Shown: positions 1-9,462 of the stretch, in pieces
How positions within the stretch are numbered: the stretch's first letter is position 1
How the letters are laid out: each line of letters opens with the position of its first letter
Assembly: GCA_016713535.1 (NCBI GenBank)
Contig: JADJOY010000025.1
Coordinates: forward strand, 62,001-126,000
Length of the DNA stretch: 64,000 nt
Source of the DNA: JADJOY01 sp016713535 [NCBI: Deltaproteobacteria bacterium]
GTDB lineage: Bacteria; JADJOY01
Reading direction: 5' to 3'
Translations under genes and position numbers: made by a program
The notes under the pieces: model-generated
What the model was told of the DNA's origin: nothing
The model's input: the letters and a program-made list of their open reading frames with translations, nothing else
The model's database searches: none

Positions 1-228
1 GCACCGTTCAAGCTGGCGCGACGACCCACCGATAGGACACCCAAGGGGGCAGCGATCGCCGTCGCCGGCCCGGGAGCCGAGCGTTCGGCGTCGCTGTGCG
101 CCCCGGTCCGATCTGGCCGCCACACGGGTCGGAGCGGCCGCCCGAGGCCACCGCCACCCCGGCGCGCCCGAGACCGAGCGGACTCACCCCACCCCGCCGC
201 CGGCGAGGCCGACGAGGAACCCACGCCG

Positions 229-1110
229 ATGATCGCCGCGCACGCCCGAGCCGCTCCGGAGGCGGCGCCGCTGCCCGCCAGCATCGAGTTCACGCTCACG
301 CCGCGCGAGTTCGACCGGATCCGCAAGCTCGTCTACCAGCAGTGCGGGATCCGCCTCAGCGACCAGAAGCGCGACCTGGTCTACAACCGCGTGGCGCGCC
401 GCCTGCGCGCGCTCTCGATCACCAGCTTTTCGGCCTATTGCGACCTCGCCGAGAACACCTCGGGACGCGAGCTCGAGGAGCTCATCAACGCCATCACCAC
501 CAACGTCACGTCGTTCTTCCGTGAGAGCCACCACTTCGACTACCTCGCCGCGGAGCTGCTGCCCCGGATCGCGGCGCGGCGCGATGCCCGCCATCGCCTG
601 CGGGCCTGGTGTGCGGGCTGCTCGAGCGGCGAGGAGCCCTACTCGCTCGCGATCACCCTCGCCCAGACCGGCCTCTTCGACCGCGGCTGGGACGTGAAGA
701 TCCTCGCCACCGACATCGACACCCAGATCCTCGCGCGCGCGGCCGCCGGCGTTTATCGCCGCGACAAGATGGACGGCCTCACCCCCGACCTCGAGAAGCG
801 CTGGTTCGAGAAGACCGGCGGCCCTGGCGAGGGCCTCCGCCAGGTCCGTACCGAGCTCAGGAACCTGATCGCGTTCCGCCGCCTCAACCTCGTGGGCTCA
901 TGGCCCATGAAGGGACCCTTCGACTTCATCTTCTGCCGCAACGTGGCGATCTACTTCGACCGCCCGACACAGGAGCGCCTGTTTCGCCGCTACTGGGAGC
1001 TGCTCGACCCCGAGCACGGCCACCTGCTGGTGGGCCACTCGGAGTCGCTCGCCACCCTCCAGGACATCTTCCGTCCGTGCGGTAACACGATCTACCGCAA
1101 GACATGCTGA
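229..1110 (+). CDS. cheR: CheR chemoreceptor glutamate methyltransferase
   Basis: Transfers methyl groups from S-adenosylmethionine to receptor glutamates during adaptation, in the cytoplasm. The 293-residue product has the usual CheR layout: an N-terminal helical domain (about residues 20-90, with TNVTSFFRE at its end) and a C-terminal methyltransferase domain with the SAM-binding stretch WCAGCSSGEEPYS near residue 127. FDFIFCRNVAIYF and a GHSES motif follow towards the C terminus. The ATG at 229 sits about 9 nt after GAGGAA. The stop overlaps the start of cheD, so the two are probably translated together. The pair converges on the minus-strand receptor gene. Confidence 0.96.
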   Translation: MIAAHARAAPEAAPLPASIEFTLTPREFDRIRKLVYQQCGIRLSDQKRDLVYNRVARRLRALSITSFSAYCDLAENTSGRELEELINAITTNVTSFFRESHHFDYLAAELLPRIAARRDARHRLRAWCAGCSSGEEPYSLAITLAQTGLFDRGWDVKILATDIDTQILARAAAGVYRRDKMDGLTPDLEKRWFEKTGGPGEGLRQVRTELRNLIAFRRLNLVGSWPMKGPFDFIFCRNVAIYFDRPTQERLFRRYWELLDPEHGHLLVGHSESLATLQDIFRPCGNTIYRKTC

Positions 1111-1766
1111 CCGCGACCGCTCCTCGTCTCTCGCCCGAGCGCGAGTGCACGTTGCCGGACCCGTTGCCCGGGTTCGAGCACATCACGCGTTACTGGGACC
1201 CGCTGCACGGCGCCTACGCCGCGAAGATCCTGCCCGGCGAGTACTACGTCACCCGGCAGTCCGAGCTGATCGTGACGGTGCTCGGCTCGTGTGTCTCGGT
1301 GTGCGTGCGCGACGCGCGGCGGCGGATCGGCGGCATGAACCACTTCATGCTGCCGACCCAGTCCTCGAACGGCACCGGCTGGGAGGTCGCCGACCCATCG
1401 CAGGCCGCGCGCTACGGCAGCTTCGCGATCGAGCTCTTGCTCAACGAGCTCATCAAGCGCGGCTCGACGAGGAACGACCTCGAGGTCAAGATCACCGGCG
1501 GCGGCGCGGTGCTCGCCGGCATGACCAACATCGGCAAGATGAACGTCGCGTTCGCGCGCCAGTACCTCAAGACCGAGGGGCTCGCGATCGTCGGCGAGGA
1601 CGTCGAGGACATCTACCCGCGCAAGGTCTACTACCAGCCCCTCACCGGGAAGGTGCGCGTGCTCAAGCTCAAGAAGCTCGCCAACGACACGATCATCCAG
1701 CGCGAGCGGGCCTACGCGCGCGACCTGCGCAAGCCACCCAAGTCCGGCGACGTCGAGCTGTTCTGA
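1104..1766 (+). CDS. cheD: CheD chemoreceptor glutamine deamidase
   Basis: CheD deamidates receptor glutamines and in other bacteria also interacts with CheC/CheY. The catalytic Cys (C63 in GSCVSVC) and His (H80 in GGMNHFMLP) are visible, as is the ITGGGA core. At 220 residues it is slightly longer than a minimal CheD because of a basic C-terminal tail ending in SGDVELF. The same last five residues end the soluble receptor encoded on the opposite strand, which suggests a shared docking peptide (inference). The start ATG overlaps the cheR stop by 7 nt. Confidence 0.95.
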   Translation: MLTATAPRLSPERECTLPDPLPGFEHITRYWDPLHGAYAAKILPGEYYVTRQSELIVTVLGSCVSVCVRDARRRIGGMNHFMLPTQSSNGTGWEVADPSQAARYGSFAIELLLNELIKRGSTRNDLEVKITGGGAVLAGMTNIGKMNVAFARQYLKTEGLAIVGEDVEDIYPRKVYYQPLTGKVRVLKLKKLANDTIIQRERAYARDLRKPPKSGDVELF

Positions 1767-1814
1767 CGGTGAGCGGTGGTGCTGGGACCGGATCCGGGGC
1801 CGGTGCCGGCCCGG

Positions 1815-1832
1815 GTGCCCGTCGACGGGCAC
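1815..1832. terminator. hairpin between convergent cheD and receptor genes
   Basis: Perfect palindrome GTGCCCG-TCGA-CGGGCAC in the 102-nt gap between two convergent stop codons. A bidirectional terminator role fits the position, but there is no T tract on either side. Confidence 0.4.
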
Positions 1833-1868
1833 GCGGCGCGTGCCCCTCCACGCCGTGCCCGTAGCGGC

Positions 1869-2993
1869 TCAGAAGAGCTCGACGTCGTCGCCGAGGTCGT
1901 CGGCCGCGGCGAGTGGCGCCCCACCACCGATCGCGCCCGGGCGCGCCGCCATGTCGAGACCCTCGAGCATCTCGAGGTGGCGAAGCAGGTCGGCGCGGTG
2001 TGGCGGTGGCGACTCCTCCGCCGCGACCGCCACCGGCGCGAGCGTGCCGTCGATGGCCTGGTGGACGATGCCGAGCGCGTCCGCGACGTGGCCGAGCTGC
2101 TGGCTCACACGGTCCTGGAACTGCATCGCGATCACGGCACGGGCGATGTCGCCCGCGAGCTGCTCGCTGGTGGCGGCAGCATCGGCGAGCGAGCGGCCCA
2201 TGTTGCGGTGCGCGGCCGAGAGCCGCTCGAGCGTGCTCTCGACCTCGCGCTTCGAGAGCTCGACCTGCGCCATGTCCGCGGACGCCATCTCGCGCAGCTC
2301 CTTCACCGCGCTCGCGACGTCGCGGGTGACGCGCTCGGCGATCTCGCGGATCGAGTCCGCGATGTGCTTGGAGTTGCGCGCGAGCTGCGAGATCTCGTCG
2401 GCGACGACCGCGAAGCCGCGGCCCTGCTCGCCCACCCGCACCGCCTCGATGCGCGCATTGACCGCCAGGATGCGGGTGCTGATCGCGATGTCGTCGACGC
2501 TCGAGAGCGACTTCACCACCAGGTCGATGTCGTGCGCGATCGTGCCCATGCGCGCCACACCGCTCGCCGAGAGCTCGCTGCCGCGCACGACGCGCTGCAA
2601 GAGCCCCTCGACCGTGGCGGCGGACGAGCTCACCAGCTCCTCCAGCCCCTCACCGCCGCCGTGCTCGTCGTGGAGGCTGGCCGCCGCGTGGCTGACGCTC
2701 GCGCGGGCACGCTCCGCCATGCCCTGGAAGCCGGTGCACACCTCGACCACCTGGGTCTCGACGTGACGCGCGACCTCGCGCACGTGCGCCTCGAGCGCCG
2801 GGAGGCTCGCGGCGACCTCGCTCACGACCTCGGCGAGCGGGTCGGGTGCAGCGCTTGCGGTCGCGTCCGGCACGTCCGGGGCGCCGGGCGGGAGCTCGGC
2901 GCCCACCAGACCGGCGAACGCCTCGTGCGCGCCGAGCGGCTCCGCGCGCTCGAGGTCCGCCGCGACGTCCACGATCATCGGCTCGGGGTACAC
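1869..2993 (-). CDS. soluble methyl-accepting chemotaxis protein
   Basis: A cytoplasmic chemoreceptor-type signalling protein with no transmembrane segment. The N-terminal 70 residues are Ala/Pro-rich. A long helical region follows, containing a diverged receptor hairpin: ILAVNARIEAV, then VGEQGRGFAVVADEI. This tip contacts CheA and CheW in the family. An AMQFQDRVSQQ segment lies near the C terminus, and the last residues are DDVELF, matching the CheD tail. The GTG at 2993 is preceded by GGAG at 6 nt; an ATG at 2978 is the alternative start. It lies 52 nt downstream of cheB in the same operon. It probably signals from the cytoplasm rather than sensing external ligands. Confidence 0.85.
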   Translation of the reverse strand: MYPEPMIVDVAADLERAEPLGAHEAFAGLVGAELPPGAPDVPDATASAAPDPLAEVVSEVAASLPALEAHVREVARHVETQVVEVCTGFQGMAERARASVSHAAASLHDEHGGGEGLEELVSSSAATVEGLLQRVVRGSELSASGVARMGTIAHDIDLVVKSLSSVDDIAISTRILAVNARIEAVRVGEQGRGFAVVADEISQLARNSKHIADSIREIAERVTRDVASAVKELREMASADMAQVELSKREVESTLERLSAAHRNMGRSLADAAATSEQLAGDIARAVIAMQFQDRVSQQLGHVADALGIVHQAIDGTLAPVAVAAEESPPPHRADLLRHLEMLEGLDMAARPGAIGGGAPLAAADDLGDDVELF

Positions 2994-3045
2994 GGTCGGC
3001 TCCGCTGGGGTGCGAGGGGGTGGGCGTGGACGCCCCGGCGCGCGA

Positions 3046-4408
<1,363 letters not shown>

Positions 4409-4439
4409 CGACGCGCTCCGGTGCGTCCCGAAAGCCCGT

Positions 4440-4934
4440 TCACGCCGCCTCTTCCACCGCCACCGGCTCCTCGCGCTCGGCCACGGCGTCGATCGCGAGC
4501 AACGAGATGAGCCGCTCGTCGTGCTTGGCCATGCCGGTGAGGAACGAGTCCTTGGTGCCCATCGCGAGCTGCGGTGGCGGCTCGATCTGCGACGCCGTGA
4601 ACGCCAGCACGTCGGACACGGAGTCGACCACCAGCCCCACCACCTTGGTGCCCACGGTCACGACGATGATGACCGTGAAGCGCGTGTGCTCGACGGCCGG
4701 GAGGCCGAAGCGGGTCCTGAGGTCGAGGATCGGCACCACCGAGCCGCGCAGGTTCATCACCCCCTTGATGTGGGGCGGCGAGTTGGGAATCGGCGTGACC
4801 GCCGGATAGCGCTTGATCTCCTGCACGCGCAGGATCTCGATCCCGTACTCCTCCTCCCCGAGGTGGAAGGTCAGGTACTGGGCACGGGCCTCCGCCTCGC
4901 GGCTCTTGTGCGACACGCTTCGGTCTTCGGTCAT
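4440..4934 (-). CDS. cheW: CheW chemotaxis coupling protein
   Basis: Scaffold that links CheA to receptor tips. The 164-residue product is a single CheW-like double beta-barrel domain with FHLGEEEYGIEILRV, the NLRGSVVPILDLR stretch and a GLVVDSVSDVL segment. A charged C-terminal tail (AEREEPVAVEEAA) follows. The start ATG is preceded by GGAGG. It is 40 nt downstream of cheA. Confidence 0.97.
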   Translation of the reverse strand: MTEDRSVSHKSREAEARAQYLTFHLGEEEYGIEILRVQEIKRYPAVTPIPNSPPHIKGVMNLRGSVVPILDLRTRFGLPAVEHTRFTVIIVVTVGTKVVGLVVDSVSDVLAFTASQIEPPPQLAMGTKDSFLTGMAKHDERLISLLAIDAVAEREEPVAVEEAA

Positions 4935-4974
4935 GACGGTCCTCCGGGACGGCGCGGGATGCGCGGGTTCGAGT

Positions 4975-7083
4975 TCACGCGGCGGCCGCCGCGGGGGCGT
5001 ACGAGGTCTCGGCGCGAGCGTGGGCGAGGGCGCGGCGCGCCTCGACCGCGTCGGGGTCGGTCATGCGGATCAGACCCGCGACGTCGAGGATGAAGGCCAC
5101 GCGCCCGTCGCCCATCACGGTGGCTCCGAGCACGCCCTCGACACGCCGGTAGTTCACGTCGAGCCCCTTGATCACCACCTGCTGCTGGCCGCGCAGGTCG
5201 TCGACCAGGAGCGCCACGCGGCGCCCCTCGTGCTCGACGATCACGGTCAGGCCTTCGCACGGATCGATCACCTCGGTCGGCACGCCGAGGAGCCGATGGG
5301 CGCGGATCAGCGGCAGGGTGTCGCCTCGCACCATCACCACCTCGCCGTCGCCGAACACCTGCTTCACGTGGGCGCGCTTGGGGCGCAGCGACTCGACGAT
5401 CGACACCAGCGGCAGCACGAAGAGCTCTTCGCCCACCAGCAGCACCTGGCCGTCGAGGATCGCGAGCGTGAGCGGCAGCTTGATGCGGAAGCTCGTGCCG
5501 CGCCCGGGTGTGGTGGTGATCGAGATCGAGCCGTTGAGCGCCTCGACGTTGCGCTTCACGACGTCGAGGCCGACGCCGCGGCCGGACAGGTCGGTGACCT
5601 TGTCGGCGGTCGAGAACGCGGGCTGGAGAATGAGCGCGTAGAGCTGCTCGTCGGTGAGCACCTCGTCGGCGCGCGCCAGGCCACGCTCGACCGCCTTGCG
5701 GTGGATGCGCTCCTTGTCGAGCCCGCGACCGTCGTCGGCGACCTCGATGATGACGCTGCCGCCCTGGGTGCAGGCGGCGAGACGGATCACCCCTTGCTCG
5801 GGCTTGCCGTGGGCGCGGCGAGTCTCGACGTCGTCGATGCCGTGGTCGACCGCGTTGCGCACCAGATGGGTGAGCGGATCGCCGATGCGCTCCACGACCG
5901 CCTTGTCGAGCTCGGTCTCCTCCCCCGACATCTCGGGCTGGATGTCCTTCCCGAGCGCCCCCGAGAGCTCCCGCACCATGCGCGGGAAGCGCCCGAACAG
6001 GCTGCCGATCGGCATCATGCGCACGCCCATCACCCGTTCCTGCATCTCGCGGGTGTTGCGTCCCATGAGCGACACCGCGGCCTGCAGGCGATCGAGCTTG
6101 TCGAGGGTGAAGTGGCTCACCACGTCGGCGACCATCGAGTGCGCGATGACCAGCTCGCCGACCAGGTTCACGAGGCGGTCGACCTTGTCGATCGAGACGC
6201 GGATCGACGACGACGCCTCCACGTCGGAGGCGCGTCGGCGGAAGGCCGGCCCGGCGGCGGGGGCCGTGGCGTCGGCGGTGGGCTTCGGCGTGGCCCGCTC
6301 GTTCACGGCGGGGCCACGAGCGGTGCTGGCCGCAGCGCTGGCTCCGGCGGCGACGCTCACCTGGATGTCGGCGCCGTCCTCGACGAACGCGAACACGTCG
6401 CGGATCGCCGCCTCGCACGCGTCGCTCGAGAGCACGACGGTCCACGCGAGGTGGCAGACCTCGGGATCGAGCGCGGTGAGCGACGGCAGCCGCGAGGTGT
6501 CGCAGGTCACCTCGCGGATCTCGCCGAGCGACGCGAGATCACGCAGCACCAGGATCGGATCGAGCCCCGAGAGCAGCACGTCCGAGGCCGGGCGGAAGTG
6601 GATCCGGCGGAGTTGGGGCGCGTTCGTGGCCTGGGGCGGCGCGGCGTGCTCGCTCGCCCCTTCGCCACCCGCGGCGGAGGCCGCCGCCGGGTCGGCGCCG
6701 GACGCTTGCTCGCGCTGCAGATCGGCGAGGACCTGCTCGAGCTCGGCGGGCGCCGCCTCGCCGGAGCGCGCCGAGACCAGGAGGCCTTTCAGCACGTCGG
6801 TCGAGCGCAGCAGGAGGTCGATGCGCGCGCGGGTGGGTTGCACGGTGCCCTCGCGCATCCGATCCAGGACGTTCTCGAGCACGTGCGAGAAGCTCGCCAC
6901 CTGCTCCAGACCGAACGTGCCGGAACCGCCCTTGATGGAGTGCGCGGCGCGGAAGATCGAGTTGAGGAGGTCGGGATCGGCGTCCGGCCGCTCGAGACCG
7001 AGCAACCCTTGCTCGAGCGTCGCCACGTGCTCCGCGGCTTCCTCGAAGAACGTTTCCCGGAACCGGGCGAGATCGATCTTCAT
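4975..7083 (-). CDS. cheA: CheA chemotaxis histidine kinase
   Basis: Autophosphorylates and passes phosphate to CheY and CheB. The order of domains in 702 residues is: HPt with phospho-acceptor H48 (AAHSIKGGSGTFG); an Ala/Pro-rich linker; a P2-like segment (about 190-270); a dimerisation helix pair starting RVSIDKVDRLVNLVGEL; a HATPase domain with the N box LVRNAVDHGID, the G1 box DDGRGLD and the G2 box GRGVGLDVVK; and a C-terminal CheW-like domain from about residue 560. All kinase motifs are intact. The ATG follows GGAGAGG. The gene is 17 nt downstream of cheY. Confidence 0.97.
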   Translation of the reverse strand: MKIDLARFRETFFEEAAEHVATLEQGLLGLERPDADPDLLNSIFRAAHSIKGGSGTFGLEQVASFSHVLENVLDRMREGTVQPTRARIDLLLRSTDVLKGLLVSARSGEAAPAELEQVLADLQREQASGADPAAASAAGGEGASEHAAPPQATNAPQLRRIHFRPASDVLLSGLDPILVLRDLASLGEIREVTCDTSRLPSLTALDPEVCHLAWTVVLSSDACEAAIRDVFAFVEDGADIQVSVAAGASAAASTARGPAVNERATPKPTADATAPAAGPAFRRRASDVEASSSIRVSIDKVDRLVNLVGELVIAHSMVADVVSHFTLDKLDRLQAAVSLMGRNTREMQERVMGVRMMPIGSLFGRFPRMVRELSGALGKDIQPEMSGEETELDKAVVERIGDPLTHLVRNAVDHGIDDVETRRAHGKPEQGVIRLAACTQGGSVIIEVADDGRGLDKERIHRKAVERGLARADEVLTDEQLYALILQPAFSTADKVTDLSGRGVGLDVVKRNVEALNGSISITTTPGRGTSFRIKLPLTLAILDGQVLLVGEELFVLPLVSIVESLRPKRAHVKQVFGDGEVVMVRGDTLPLIRAHRLLGVPTEVIDPCEGLTVIVEHEGRRVALLVDDLRGQQQVVIKGLDVNYRRVEGVLGATVMGDGRVAFILDVAGLIRMTDPDAVEARRALAHARAETSYAPAAAAA

Positions 7084-7100
7084 GGGCCTCTCCGTGCCGA

Positions 7101-7466
7101 CTAGGGAAGAACTTTGCCGATCACCGCGAGCAGCTTGCCGGGGTCGAACGGCTTGACGATCCAGCCGCTCGCACCCGCCGACTTGCCGGCTTGCTTCTTC
7201 GTGTCCTGCGACTCGGTGGTGAGCATCAGGATCGGCGTGAACTTGAACGCGGGCTTGCCGCGCAGCTCGCGGATGAGCGTGATGCCGTCCATCACCGGCA
7301 TGTTGAGGTCGGTGATGACGAGGTCGATCTTCTGGCCGTCCGCGCGAGTGAGCGCGTCTTGGCCGTTTTCACCCTCGATGACGGAAAAGCCCGCTTCCTT
7401 GAGGGTGAACGCCACCATCTGGCGCATCGAGATCGAGTCGTCGACGATGAGTGCGGTCCTGGCCAT
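7101..7466 (-). CDS. cheY: CheY-type single-domain response regulator
   Basis: A 121-residue receiver domain with the acidic pair DD at 9-10, phospho-acceptor D53 in LVITDLNMP, T83/T84 in LMLTTES and the KPF lysine near residue 104. No output domain is present, as in CheY proteins that act on the flagellar switch or on other partners. It is encoded directly upstream of cheA and so is the likely cognate regulator. No flagellar gene lies in this window, so the controlled motor is unknown. Confidence 0.95.
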   Translation of the reverse strand: MARTALIVDDSISMRQMVAFTLKEAGFSVIEGENGQDALTRADGQKIDLVITDLNMPVMDGITLIRELRGKPAFKFTPILMLTTESQDTKKQAGKSAGASGWIVKPFDPGKLLAVIGKVLP

Positions 7467-7610
7467 GCGATGTCCCCGGTCCGGTCTGCGAAGCGAGTTG
7501 ACTCGTCCAGCGTGCGACGCCGACGCCGGTCACCGAGACGGCGCGACCGCCGCCGAAGGTGAGGCGCGGATCGGGAGGCGCTCGAGGGCGCTCACGTGCT
7601 CCTCGGTCGC

Positions 7611-8009
7611 TCAGGCAGTGGATGGAGCTGCAAGCGCCTCGCCGCTCGCGGCCTGCCGGTCGACGAGTCCGTCGCGGAAACCGGCCAGCGCGAGCAGATC
7701 CGCGACCCGAGCCGGGGGCGGTTCCGCCCGCAAGCGATGGCCCTGCTCGTGCACGCGCTCGCGCAGCGCGATCAGCACCTGCAGCGCACTCGCGTCCAGA
7801 TGGGCGAGGTCTCGCCAATCGAGGGCCACGTCGGTGGCCAGGTCGGACGCCTCGACGCAGGCGCTGCGAAGCTCGCCGGCCAGCGCGATGCCGATCTCGC
7901 CAACGAGAACCACCACGGCGTGTCCGTCGCGGGACTCGAGGCGGACGCGCGGCTCACTCGGATCGAGGGAGGGATTCATGCCGGCTCGGGATCGCACGAT
8001 CCGGGCCAA
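7611..8009 (-). CDS. STAS-domain (anti-anti-sigma-like) protein
   Basis: About 130 residues forming a single STAS domain, with HAVVVLVGEIGIALAGELR and the phosphorylatable-serine region LDASALQVLIAL. In this family such proteins bind anti-sigma kinases or sit in chemosensory operons. It appears to be the first gene of the minus-strand chemotaxis operon, 144 nt upstream of cheY. The TTG at 8009 is chosen because GAGGA lies 6 nt upstream; an ATG at 7979 is the alternative. Its partner is not encoded nearby. Confidence 0.8.
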   Translation of the reverse strand: MARIVRSRAGMNPSLDPSEPRVRLESRDGHAVVVLVGEIGIALAGELRSACVEASDLATDVALDWRDLAHLDASALQVLIALRERVHEQGHRLRAEPPPARVADLLALAGFRDGLVDRQAASGEALAAPSTA

Positions 8010-8330
8010 GGCGAATCCTCAATGATTTCCCGGCGCGACGGCCGGTCTCGCGGGGAGGTTTTTCCCCGTCCAGTGGAGGAAGATTTGCCGAGTGCGAAGG
8101 CTCCCGAGGACCCCGGCTCGAAAAATGGCGCTTGAGCGCCAATTTCAGCGCGGCTAATCTTTTTCGTTCCGGCAGCCCGGCGTGACCACGCGAGTGCCGG
8201 CTGTCGCGGTGGGAACGGCGCGATCGGCGCGCCGAGGTCACGACCACCGGACAGCGTCGCCGCCCGCGAGGCGGCCGACGACGGCCCCTACCGGGCCAAG
8301 CCTTCGATCCACCGCGGTTCCGGCTCACCG
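8010..8330. promoter_or_regulatory. divergent intergenic region with a 16-bp palindrome
   Basis: This 321-nt gap separates the chemotaxis operon (minus) from glf (plus) and should hold both promoters. It contains a near-perfect palindrome TGGCGCT-TG-AGCGCCA at 8126-8141 flanked by A and T runs, and an AT-rich CAATGATTTC motif at 8020-8029 that recurs in two other intergenic regions. I could not assign clear -35/-10 boxes. Confidence 0.35.
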
Positions 8331-9461
8331 ATGATCAACGTCGACTACCTGATCGTGGGCTCCGGCCTCACCGGAGCCGTCATCGCACGTGCCCTCGCCG
8401 ACGCGGGGCGCGAGGTCCTCGTGGTGGATCGCCGCAGCCACATGGGTGGCAACGTCCACGACCACGCCCATCCCAGCGGCATCCGCATCCACACCTACGG
8501 GCCGCACTACTTCCGCACCTCGTCCGACCGCATCTGGGAGTTCGTCAACCGCTTCAGCCCGTTCTATCGCTACGAGGCGGCGCTCCTGAGCGAGGTCGAG
8601 GGGGAGCTCGCGCAGTGGCCGATCGCGGGCAGCTTCATCAAGAAGCTGGTGGGCGAGCGCTGGGAGCCCGAGTTCAAGGGCCAGCCCGCGAACTTCGAGG
8701 AAGCGGCGCTGGGGCTCATGCCGCGGCGGGTCTACGAGCTCTTCATCAAGGAATACAACGAGAAGCAGTGGGGGGTGCCGTCGAACACGCTCGCCGCGCG
8801 GCTGTGCACGCGCTTCGACGTGCGCCTCGACGACGAGCCGCGCCTCAAACCCGACTGCAAGCACCAGGGGATCCCGGAGCTCGGCTACGCGGGGCTGATG
8901 GAAGGGATGCTGCGCGGCATCCCGGTGCTGCTCAACTTCGACTACCTGAAGCACCGGGACTCGGTGCGGGCGCGCCGTCTCACGGTGTTCACCGGGCCGA
9001 TCGACGAGTTCTTCGGCTTCGACCTCGGCCGGCTCCACTACCGCGGCCAGCGCCGCGTGCACGAGTACCTTCCCGAGGTCGACCGCGCGCAGCCGTGTGG
9101 TCAGGTGAACAACCCCACTCACGCCGGCGGTCCGCACATCCGCACCCTCGAGTGGAAGCACATGATGCGCCCCGACCTCGCGGCGCGCATCCGCGGCACG
9201 GTCCTCACCCGCGAGATCACGTACTCGCCGGACGAACCGAGCGCCTACGAGTACCCGTTCCCCGACGATCACAACCAGCGCCTCTACCAGCGCTACCGCG
9301 AGCGCGCCGACGCCCTCGCGAACGTGCTGCTGTGCGGACGGCTCGGCGAATACCGCTACTTCGACATGGATCAAGCCATCGCGCGCGCCATGGTGCTCGC
9401 CGAGCGCGTCCTCGCCGACGCCTCGGTGGTCGGCAACGTCGACGCGCTGCCAGCGGTGTGA
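8331..9461 (+). CDS. glf: UDP-galactopyranose mutase
   Basis: FAD enzyme that interconverts UDP-galactopyranose and UDP-galactofuranose for surface glycans. The 376 residues show the N-terminal dinucleotide motif VGSGLTGAVIA, then MGGNVHDH, THPYGPHYF-like GPHYFRTSS, FIKEYNEKQWG and the C-terminal CGRLGEYRYFDMDQ segment that contacts FAD. The length is typical. The following lytic transglycosylase-like gene starts one base after its stop, so they are probably cotranscribed. Confidence 0.93.
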   Translation: MINVDYLIVGSGLTGAVIARALADAGREVLVVDRRSHMGGNVHDHAHPSGIRIHTYGPHYFRTSSDRIWEFVNRFSPFYRYEAALLSEVEGELAQWPIAGSFIKKLVGERWEPEFKGQPANFEEAALGLMPRRVYELFIKEYNEKQWGVPSNTLAARLCTRFDVRLDDEPRLKPDCKHQGIPELGYAGLMEGMLRGIPVLLNFDYLKHRDSVRARRLTVFTGPIDEFFGFDLGRLHYRGQRRVHEYLPEVDRAQPCGQVNNPTHAGGPHIRTLEWKHMMRPDLAARIRGTVLTREITYSPDEPSAYEYPFPDDHNQRLYQRYRERADALANVLLCGRLGEYRYFDMDQAIARAMVLAERVLADASVVGNVDALPAV

Positions 9462-9462
9462 G

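Noticed and set aside
8126-8141. Sigma-54 promoter (TGGC...GC elements)
   Set aside because: The distance between the GG and GC elements is wrong for sigma-54, and the sequence is better explained as a palindrome.
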